The notes under the pieces were generated by a model. The model worked only from the letters and a program-made list of their open reading frames with translations, did not search any database and was not told the origin of the DNA. Positions 41,182 to 47,390 of a stretch of 47,390 nucleotides of DNA are shown here, in pieces. Origin of the DNA: an uncultured Collinsella sp. (GTDB lineage: Bacteria; Actinomycetota; Coriobacteriia; Coriobacteriales; Coriobacteriaceae); NCBI GenBank assembly GCA_900545165.1, contig UQYA01000005.1:1-47390 (forward strand), read 5' to 3'. Each line of letters begins with the position of its first letter. Position 1 is the first letter of the stretch. The position numbers and the translations under genes are program-made.

Positions 41182-42693
41182 TTAGTAGCTATCGTACGAA
41201 TAGTCGGTAGAATCGGTGGGCGTCTGACCGTCAGATGCGGTATCGGCGCCATCCGTGGACTGGGCATCGGTGCCGTCGGTGGTGTCGGTACCATCGGTGG
41301 TGTCGGTACCATCAGAACTTTCACCATTCTCGGAATCAGTCGTCTCCTTCTTGGGAACGGTGATCGTCACACGCGCCACGCCCGAGGTCTTGGTATCGTA
41401 ACGGACCTTTTCGCCGTTCTTGGTAACGGTGACATCGGAAGGCTTGGACGTGGTGATCTCGATCGAGGACTCGGGCGTGTACTCCTGCTCAAAGGGGCCA
41501 GTCGCCTGGGCGCCATAGACCGACTTTCCGTCGACCTTGACCTCAATCCACGCGGTCTTTCCCTTGGCAACGGAGACCTTGACCTTCGTGACCTCGTTCT
41601 CTTCCTTCTTGGCCGTCGTCTTGGTGGCGTCCGAATCAGTCGACTCATCCGTCGCCTCATCGGTGTCTTCATCCTCGTCGACCGTTTCGGTCTTCTTAGA
41701 AGACTTCTTAGTCGTCGTCTTGGTGGCAGTGGGCGTCTCGGGCGTGGTCTCGGGCGCCGAAGATGCGCAGCCGCGCAGAAGCACCACGATGAGCACAATC
41801 AACAGCAACGCCACGGCACCGATGCCGGCGTAGACGATACGCGGATCGAGCCCGTTGTTTTGAGGAGCACGTGATCCGCCGCGTCCACGACTGGAACTGT
41901 TGCGGCCGCCTCCCTGAGGCATACGACCACGATTGCTATCGGAACGGCCGCGATAGCCACCCTGGCCCTGAAGGCTGCGCTGACCCGAGCGGGGCGCAAG
42001 TTCACCGCGGCCTTGATAGCCACGCTGGCCCGAACGCGGAGCCGAAGAGCGCTGGCCATACGGCTGTGATTGAGAGCGAAGACGCGGCGTCACCTGCGTG
42101 GTATCGGCATCCGCATAGCCACCGCGAGAGCGTCCGGTGGAGACACCACGGTAACCGCGATCAGAATAGCCGCCGTCGCCGTAGCCGGCACGAGGGTCAC
42201 GCGCCACGCCGCGGGCAGCGGGAAGTGCACGGTCCTCGGGCATCGGCGTACTGCGGAACCGGTCACGCTGTGAGCGAATCTCCTCGCCTGAACCCGTCTC
42301 GGTAATATAACCGGCCTGCTGAGGACGCTGTCCATAGCGGGTCGAACGACCGCCCTGAACCATCAGGAAGCGCCCGTTATCGACCGAGGAACGTGAATTG
42401 ACGTAGCCGGCGGCGTCCTGAAAACGACCGCCCTGCTGCGACGTCTCACGTTCGTATGCCATCAGGTCGTCAAAGTAGGCATTGACGACCTCGCGCGGAT
42501 TGAGGCCCAAAAAGCGAGCATAGCTCGAAATCATGCCCTGCGCATAGCCGCGCGGCGGCATCGAAGCAAAGTTACCGGTCTCGAAAAACTCGATGATCTG
42601 CGGCCTGATTTTGATGGTGTTGGCGACCTGCTGAATGGAAAGGCCCATTCGGCGACGCTGCTCGAGCAGCATGTCACCAAAGCGTGCAGCCAT
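41182..42693 (-). CDS. RodZ-like helix-turn-helix membrane protein
   Basis: The 503-aa protein has the RodZ-type Xre/HTH_25 domain (residues 1-90, GDMLLEQRRRMGLSIQQVAN), which in rods contacts MreB. A long Arg/Gly/Gln/Ser-rich disordered stretch (about 90-280) follows. One membrane helix (about 287-309) is next, then an acidic Thr/Lys-rich linker, a DUF4115-like beta domain (about 370-450) and a Thr/Asp/Gly-rich tail with TDGTDT repeats. No mreB is in the window, so its partner is unknown. The start overlaps the ftsK stop by one base (TGATG) after GGAGG. Confidence 0.86.
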   Translation of the reverse strand: MAARFGDMLLEQRRRMGLSIQQVANTIKIRPQIIEFFETGNFASMPPRGYAQGMISSYARFLGLNPREVVNAYFDDLMAYERETSQQGGRFQDAAGYVNSRSSVDNGRFLMVQGGRSTRYGQRPQQAGYITETGSGEEIRSQRDRFRSTPMPEDRALPAARGVARDPRAGYGDGGYSDRGYRGVSTGRSRGGYADADTTQVTPRLRSQSQPYGQRSSAPRSGQRGYQGRGELAPRSGQRSLQGQGGYRGRSDSNRGRMPQGGGRNSSSRGRGGSRAPQNNGLDPRIVYAGIGAVALLLIVLIVVLLRGCASSAPETTPETPTATKTTTKKSSKKTETVDEDEDTDEATDESTDSDATKTTAKKEENEVTKVKVSVAKGKTAWIEVKVDGKSVYGAQATGPFEQEYTPESSIEITTSKPSDVTVTKNGEKVRYDTKTSGVARVTITVPKKETTDSENGESSDGTDTTDGTDTTDGTDAQSTDGADTASDGQTPTDSTDYSYDSY

Positions 42694-45473
42694 CAGAATC
42701 CTCCAAACTCACGATCTTCACGTGCCATCTCGGCGTCGACAGACTCCAGCGCGGCAAGCCCCTCCTCGTCCAACAGGACCTCGCGCGGCTTAGAACCGTC
42801 GGGCGGGCCGACGACACCCTTTTCTTCCAGCATGTCCATAATACGCCCGGCACGCGCATAGCCAACCTTCAGACGACGTTGCAGGCCAGATGTGGAGCCA
42901 AGCTGCGATTCCACCACAATATGGGCGGCTTCCCAAATGAGCGGATCATCGTCTTGCGGCTCGGCGACTCCGGTGCGGACAATGCCGCCGCCACCCGCCA
43001 TGGACATGGAAGCGGGCGCCACGGCAGACAGGATCTCCTCGTGGTAGTCGGGCTCGCTCTGCGACTTGACGAACTCGACAATCTCGTTGATTTCGTCGTC
43101 CGAGACAAAGCAGCCCTGGATACGGCGAGGCTTGCCCCAGTCGACCTTGGAGAACAGCATGTCGCCCAAACCGGTGAGCTTTTCGGCACCCATCTGGTCG
43201 ATGATGACGCGCGAGTCGATGCCCGTGGCAACGTTAAAGGCGATACGGTTGGTGATGTTGGCCTTAATGAGGCCCGTCACCACGTTGGAGCTCGGGCGCT
43301 GCGTGGCCACGATAAGGTGGATACCGGCGGCACGGCCCAGCTGAGCAATACGCACGATCGAGGCCTCGACATCCTTACCGGCGACCATCATCAGGTCCGA
43401 GAGCTCGTCAATGATGATGACCAAGTAGGGCATCTTTTGCGGCGGGTTGTCGTAATGCTCAAACTCGCCGGCGGCCTGCTTTTCGTTATAGGTCGAAATC
43501 TTACGAACGTTAAGGCGCTCGAAGACCTTCAGGCGACGCTCCATCTCGGACACGGCCCATTGCAGAGCGCTCGCGGCCTGCTTGGGCTCGGTCACTACAG
43601 GCACGTAAAGATGCGGCAGACCGTTATAGCCCGCAAGCTCGACGCGCTTGGGGTCGACCATGATCAGGCGAACGTACTCGGGAAGGGCGCGCATGAGCAG
43701 GGTCGTGATGATGGAGTTGATCATGACCGACTTGCCGGAACCCGTGGTACCGGCAATCAACAGGTGGGGCATCTTGGCAAGGTCGGCGACGACCGGCGTG
43801 CCCTCGGCGTCGCGGCCGATGGCGAGCTCGAGCGGACCGCCCTTCACATAGGGCAGCACGTCGCCCAGGTTGACGTTCTGGCGCTTGCGGTTGGGAATCT
43901 CGATGCCCACGAGCGAGGTGCCGGGGATCGGGGCAAAGATACGCACCGACTGGGCAGCGAGCGAAAGCGCGATATCGTCCTCGAGGCTCGAAATCTTACT
44001 CACGCGCTCGCCCTCGCCGGGCTGAAGCTTAAAGGTCGTAACCGTGGGGCCGGCGATCCAGCCGACCACGCGGGCACTGCGGCCAAACTCAAGCAAGGTG
44101 GATTGCAGTGACTCGGCAGTCTGTTCCAGCTCCTTGTCCGAAGACGCGGAGGACGCCGACTGCGGGTTGGCATGCAGGATCTCGAGCGGCGGAAGCTTGA
44201 GGCCGTCCTCTTCTTCGCCCTCGTTATCTGCGGCGCCGCCGTCCGCTCCCCCATCGCTAGCCGCAGCCGATTCGACAGCACTCGAGGCAGACGCATCGGC
44301 AACCTTGGGATGCTTCAAGAAGTCGGGGATCTGAGGTGCTGCCGAGACAGGATTCACGGCAAACGGCGGCTCGGACTCGTCGATCTTATCGGGGTCGTCT
44401 TCCATCGAAAGCTGACCGGTTACCTGGTCGCGCTTTGCATGGCGGCGCGGCAGCAAAGTTGTCTTTGCGGTCTCAATCGGAGCCTCGTCATCCTCGTCAT
44501 CGCCCTCGGTGAGCTCAATCTCGCTATCGGACCAAGACGGGTCGGGCTCGCTTGTATTGAGCTTAGGCGCAGCCTTGCCCTTCTTGGCATGGCGGCGCGG
44601 CAGCAGCGTCGTCTTAGCGCGCTCAGCCTCAACCGACTCGGACACGTCGACAAACGGATTCTCGTCCTCGTCGTCATCGTCCAAAACCGGGTCCACATCG
44701 TTGCCCATGACCGTGGTCACGACAGCATCGGAGCCCTTTTGACGAAGAATGCTCAGGTGCGGACGGGCAACGCCGGGCACCGACAGGGCTTCGTCGTCAC
44801 CCCACGGGCTGGCGTTGACATCGGCACGACGGCGCTCGACAAAATCGGCCGCACGGTCGCGAGCAGAGCGCAAAACGCCGCCAACCGAAAAGCCGATGAT
44901 GACCAAGCCCACGACGATAAAGCCCAACAGGACTACCATCGCGATAGGCTTACCCAGGTCATTCTGCAGCGCACTCGCAATAAACGCACCGATGTAGCCA
45001 CCCGAGGCGGACAAATTTTGCGGCGTGAACATAAGGTCACAAGAAACACTCGTACCCGGCACCATCAGCGAAAGAATGGAGACGACGGCGATAAAGACCA
45101 CGGCGCCGCCCGCAACAGAGCGTACGTTGAGCGGCGAGTCCTCGCCTAAAAAGAGCGTGGCGGCAAACAGCAAAATGACGATCGGCAGCACGTAGGCGCC
45201 CAGACCAAAGCCCAGGTGGTAGAAACCGGCAACCGCAGCCGTAACAGGTGCGGTCGCCGGCGAAATCACGGCAATGAAGGACGCAATCGCCAAAACGGCG
45301 ATGACCACGCCGGCGATATCACGGTTGGCCGAGGGCTCAACCAAAGGCTCAAAATCGTCGAAGTCCGCCTCGTGGCCCTTATTGGCACGCAGATGGGAAC
45401 CGGCACCCTTAGCAGATGCCGGTTGATTATTGGCCTTATTGCCTTTGGCGTTTTGTGCAGATCCACGCGCCAA
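42693..45473 (-). CDS. ftsK: DNA translocase FtsK/SpoIIIE
   Basis: FtsK pumps chromosomal DNA through the closing septum. The 926-aa protein has four N-terminal membrane helices (about residues 50-200), an acidic and repetitive linker, the motor domain with Walker A GTTGSGKSV near 574-582 and VIIIDELSDLM near 690, and a C-terminal gamma winged helix (LQRRLKVGYARAGRIMDMLE). The start is TTG at 45473, supported by GGAGG 6 nt upstream inside the end of rnj; the rnj stop is one base before it. The linker carries the 12-residue repeat AKTTLLPRRHAK at 286-297 and 336-347. Confidence 0.94.
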   Translation of the reverse strand: MARGSAQNAKGNKANNQPASAKGAGSHLRANKGHEADFDDFEPLVEPSANRDIAGVVIAVLAIASFIAVISPATAPVTAAVAGFYHLGFGLGAYVLPIVILLFAATLFLGEDSPLNVRSVAGGAVVFIAVVSILSLMVPGTSVSCDLMFTPQNLSASGGYIGAFIASALQNDLGKPIAMVVLLGFIVVGLVIIGFSVGGVLRSARDRAADFVERRRADVNASPWGDDEALSVPGVARPHLSILRQKGSDAVVTTVMGNDVDPVLDDDDEDENPFVDVSESVEAERAKTTLLPRRHAKKGKAAPKLNTSEPDPSWSDSEIELTEGDDEDDEAPIETAKTTLLPRRHAKRDQVTGQLSMEDDPDKIDESEPPFAVNPVSAAPQIPDFLKHPKVADASASSAVESAAASDGGADGGAADNEGEEEDGLKLPPLEILHANPQSASSASSDKELEQTAESLQSTLLEFGRSARVVGWIAGPTVTTFKLQPGEGERVSKISSLEDDIALSLAAQSVRIFAPIPGTSLVGIEIPNRKRQNVNLGDVLPYVKGGPLELAIGRDAEGTPVVADLAKMPHLLIAGTTGSGKSVMINSIITTLLMRALPEYVRLIMVDPKRVELAGYNGLPHLYVPVVTEPKQAASALQWAVSEMERRLKVFERLNVRKISTYNEKQAAGEFEHYDNPPQKMPYLVIIIDELSDLMMVAGKDVEASIVRIAQLGRAAGIHLIVATQRPSSNVVTGLIKANITNRIAFNVATGIDSRVIIDQMGAEKLTGLGDMLFSKVDWGKPRRIQGCFVSDDEINEIVEFVKSQSEPDYHEEILSAVAPASMSMAGGGGIVRTGVAEPQDDDPLIWEAAHIVVESQLGSTSGLQRRLKVGYARAGRIMDMLEEKGVVGPPDGSKPREVLLDEEGLAALESVDAEMAREDREFGGF

Positions 45474-45474
45474 A

Positions 45475-47145
45475 CTAAACCTCCATGACGACCGGGATGA
45501 TCATCGGACGGGTGCGCGTACGGCTCCAGATAAAGTTAGAGAGCGAATCGCGCACGGCCTTACGAATAGCATCGGAACCGCTGCTCGTAAAGCTGAACTT
45601 GCCCTTCTCGATCGTCTTCATGATAGACGCGGAGGCATCCTCAGAGAACTGGTCGTCGATGGCAAACGAGACGCCGCGGCCCGAGAACTCGATGGCCTCG
45701 ATCTTCTTGTGTTTAAGCGAGACGATGGCAACAGCGGTAACCATACCGTCATTGGCGAGCTTCTGACGATCGCGCAAGACGATGGGGTCGGTATCGCCGA
45801 TACGAAGGCCGTCGACGTAGACGACGCCGGACTCGACGGGCGTACCGCGCTTGACGATACCGCCGCGCATCTCGAGCGTGTCGCCGTTATCGAGGATAAA
45901 GATGTGATCATCCTTGATGCCCATCTTGCGGGCCAGCTGAGCATGGGCGCGCAGATGCACGGCCTCACCGTGAACCGGCATAAAGTACGTGGGCTTGGCC
46001 ATGGCCATCAGGAGCTTAAGCTCCTCCTGGCTGCCGTGACCCGAGACGTGGACAAGAGCACGGTTCTTATCCCACACGTCGCAGCCGAGCTTGGCCAAGC
46101 TGTTGACGACCTGCTGAACGGCTTTCTCGTTGCCGGGAACGGGAGTTGCCGAGAGGATGACGGTATCGCCCTCGTGGATGGAAAGCGTCTTGTGCTCGCC
46201 GTTGGCCATACGGGACAGGGCCGACAGCGGCTCGCCCTGCGAACCGGTGCACATGACGACGATCTTGTCGTCGGGCAGGTTATCGATATCGAAGGCATCG
46301 ATAATATCGGCGTCGTCGATGTTGAGGTAGCCCAGCTCGCGCGCCACGCGGGTGTTAGTGAGCATGGAGCGACCGGTCACAACGACCTTACGGCCGCACT
46401 TGCGGGCAGCATCGCAGATCTGCTGCAAACGATGAATGTGACTCGAGAACGACGCGACGAACACGCGACCCGGGGCGTTCTTGATGGCGTGCAGCAAGTT
46501 GGGACCGACCTCGGCCTCGGACTTGGTAAAGCCGGGAACCGTGGCGTTGGTAGAGTCGGAAAGCAGCAGGTCGATGCCCTGCTTGGCAAAGCGGCTGATA
46601 GCGGCATAGTCGGGCGTGACACCATCGATGGGCGTCTGGTCAAGCTTAAAGTCGCCCGTGTGCATAACGGTGCCCTGGTTGGTGCGAATGAACACGCCCA
46701 GAGCGCCGGGGATGGAGTGCGTCATCGAGAAGAAGTCGAGTGAGATGCCGCCGAGGTTGACATGGCTGCCGCCCTTGACCTCGCGGAACTTGGGTGCGCG
46801 GATGCGGAACTCGGAAAGCTTGCCTTCGATAAAGCCAAGCGTCAGCTTGCTCGAGAAGATGGGCACCTTATTGTTGAGGTCCTGCAGCAGATACGGAAGC
46901 GAACCGGTGTGGTCCTCGTGGCCGTGGGTGACGACGATACCGCGGAGCTTCTCCTCGTTCTCCAGGACATAGGTGTAGTCAGGAAGCACCAGGTCGATAC
47001 CGGGCTGGGAGTCATCCGGGAACATGAGACCGGCGTCGACGAGCACCATGTCGTCGCCGCACTCGAAGACCGTCATGTTCTTGCCGATGCCGTCAAGGCC
47101 ACCGAGCGGAATGATCTTCAAGGGAGATGATTTTTTAGCTGCCAT
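45475..47145 (-). CDS. rnj: Ribonuclease J
   Basis: RNase J is a 5'-3' exonuclease and endonuclease of the metallo-beta-lactamase group. The 556-aa protein has the metal motif HGHEDHTG at residues 74-81, HTGDFKLDQTP near 165, and the beta-CASP domain with TGSQGEP and VHVSGHGSQEE. The C-terminal domain is present. The nearest RBS-like AAAGGA is about 15 nt before ATG 47145, rather far. Linkage to ftsK mirrors Bacillota. It complements RNase Y encoded on the same strand at 34172-35728. Confidence 0.96.
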   Translation of the reverse strand: MAAKKSSPLKIIPLGGLDGIGKNMTVFECGDDMVLVDAGLMFPDDSQPGIDLVLPDYTYVLENEEKLRGIVVTHGHEDHTGSLPYLLQDLNNKVPIFSSKLTLGFIEGKLSEFRIRAPKFREVKGGSHVNLGGISLDFFSMTHSIPGALGVFIRTNQGTVMHTGDFKLDQTPIDGVTPDYAAISRFAKQGIDLLLSDSTNATVPGFTKSEAEVGPNLLHAIKNAPGRVFVASFSSHIHRLQQICDAARKCGRKVVVTGRSMLTNTRVARELGYLNIDDADIIDAFDIDNLPDDKIVVMCTGSQGEPLSALSRMANGEHKTLSIHEGDTVILSATPVPGNEKAVQQVVNSLAKLGCDVWDKNRALVHVSGHGSQEELKLLMAMAKPTYFMPVHGEAVHLRAHAQLARKMGIKDDHIFILDNGDTLEMRGGIVKRGTPVESGVVYVDGLRIGDTDPIVLRDRQKLANDGMVTAVAIVSLKHKKIEAIEFSGRGVSFAIDDQFSEDASASIMKTIEKGKFSFTSSGSDAIRKAVRDSLSNFIWSRTRTRPMIIPVVMEV

Positions 47146-47390
47146 AGGTTAGTGTGGTTTCCTTTCTTCGAAACGGGTCTGGAACAACCGGCGGGGCGCT
47201 TCTGGCAAACCGACCGCCGGGAACGTACAAACATGCATCACAGAGTCGACGCAGTAACCACAGTATGATACCCATTTGCCCACCAACAGACCACCCATGC
47301 ATCAAAGCCCCATCTGAACCGGTCTATCCCGCCGGTCTGGGGCCATCGGGGGCCGGGGCGGGTTAAGTTTGCTGCTCTACAGTCCTGCGC
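47146..47390. other. Intergenic end of window, upstream of rnj
   Basis: This 245-bp stretch lies upstream of rnj. I see no gene, clear hairpin or strong promoter in it. A weak minus-strand -10 (TATCAT at about 47265-47270) lacks a matching -35. An open frame on the plus strand has no RBS and no recognisable product. Confidence 0.5.

Noticed and set aside
38144..41185. 1013-aa plus-strand open frame across cinA, pgsA, rimO and yajQ.
   Set aside because: It lies opposite four recognised genes and has shadow-like composition rich in His, Arg and Asp with no domain. It is a codon-bias artefact.
41230..41320. Short tandem DNA repeat that might be a CRISPR or VNTR locus.
   Set aside because: It is coding sequence for TDGTDT repeats in the RodZ-like tail. 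There are no spacers, so it is not CRISPR.
42684..44111. 475-aa plus-strand open frame opposite ftsK.
   Set aside because: The opposite strand encodes a complete FtsK motor. This frame has no recognisable domain.
47154..47366. 70-aa open frame at the window end.
   Set aside because: It has no ribosome binding site, an unremarkable composition and no family resemblance.

Overview
This window is a gene-dense, GC-rich stretch of bacterial chromosome. Protein similarities, the GarA-type FHA/MerR pair and the overall gene content point to a Coriobacteriia member of the Actinomycetota, most like Collinsella. The taxon is inferred from recognised protein families; no search was run. I see no prophage, transposase, CRISPR array or plasmid gene. 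Almost every gene is housekeeping, so the interest lies in regulation, gene pairings and small repeats.

Layout. (1) 1-273: a hairpin, then a tRNA-Ala(GGC) with its own promoter and terminator. (2) 305-17381, plus strand: one long run of closely spaced genes for an ABC-F ATPase, a small membrane protein, a site-2 protease, ScpA/ScpB, RluB-type pseudouridine synthase, Cmk, PlsC, IspH, a DUF512 radical SAM protein, Der, PlsY, GpsA, Rpe, a cysteine desulfurase, a NIF3-like protein, a coiled-coil zinc-ribbon-like protein and CoaBC. (3) 17382-17577: tRNA-Pro(GGG) with promoter and terminator. (4) 17736-22571, plus strand: a CDP-alcohol phosphatidyltransferase, a GarA-like FHA protein, an FtsR-like MerR regulator, Apt, a secreted NlpC/P60 hydrolase and a DegV lipid-binding protein. 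(5) 22643-29058, mixed strands: a DUF1836 regulator, TrxB, an MGDG-synthase-like glycosyltransferase, a 392-bp intergenic region carrying an inverted pair of palindromic elements, Dut, NrdR, a LysM membrane protein, LexA and a DUF1624 membrane protein. (6) 29046-47145, minus strand: HflX, MiaA, MiaB, SpoVS, an orphan GHKL ATPase, RNase Y, RecX, RecA, CinA/PncC, PgsA, RimO, YajQ, RodZ-like, FtsK and RNase J.

How the genes work together. Region 2 joins chromosome segregation (ScpAB), rRNA modification and ribosome assembly (RluB, Der), phospholipid synthesis (PlsC, PlsY, GpsA), isoprenoid synthesis (IspH), CoA synthesis (CoaBC) and Fe-S/sulfur supply. Regions 5 and 6 carry an SOS module. Three LexA boxes lie between lexA and a divergent LysM gene arranged like Bacillus yneA, and one LexA box sits in the recA promoter spacer. 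The SOS-type promoter of the LysM gene points into nrdR and dut. Region 6 resembles the rnj-ftsK-rodZ-pgsA-cinA-recA-rny-spoVS-miaB-miaA neighbourhood of Bacillota, with an uncharacterised GHKL ATPase between rny and spoVS.

The signals I rate highest are: (a) two copies of a 60/69-bp core in opposite orientation at 25776-26140, each enclosed by its own perfect but unrelated inverted repeat; (b) a 25-bp site, 22/25 identical, upstream of both degV and the neighbouring DUF1836 regulator; (c) the GHKL ATPase between spoVS and rny; (d) a 12-bp perfect stem that would hold the nrdR start codon; and (e) conservation of the GarA phospho-switch motif beside FtsR and a phosphatidyltransferase.
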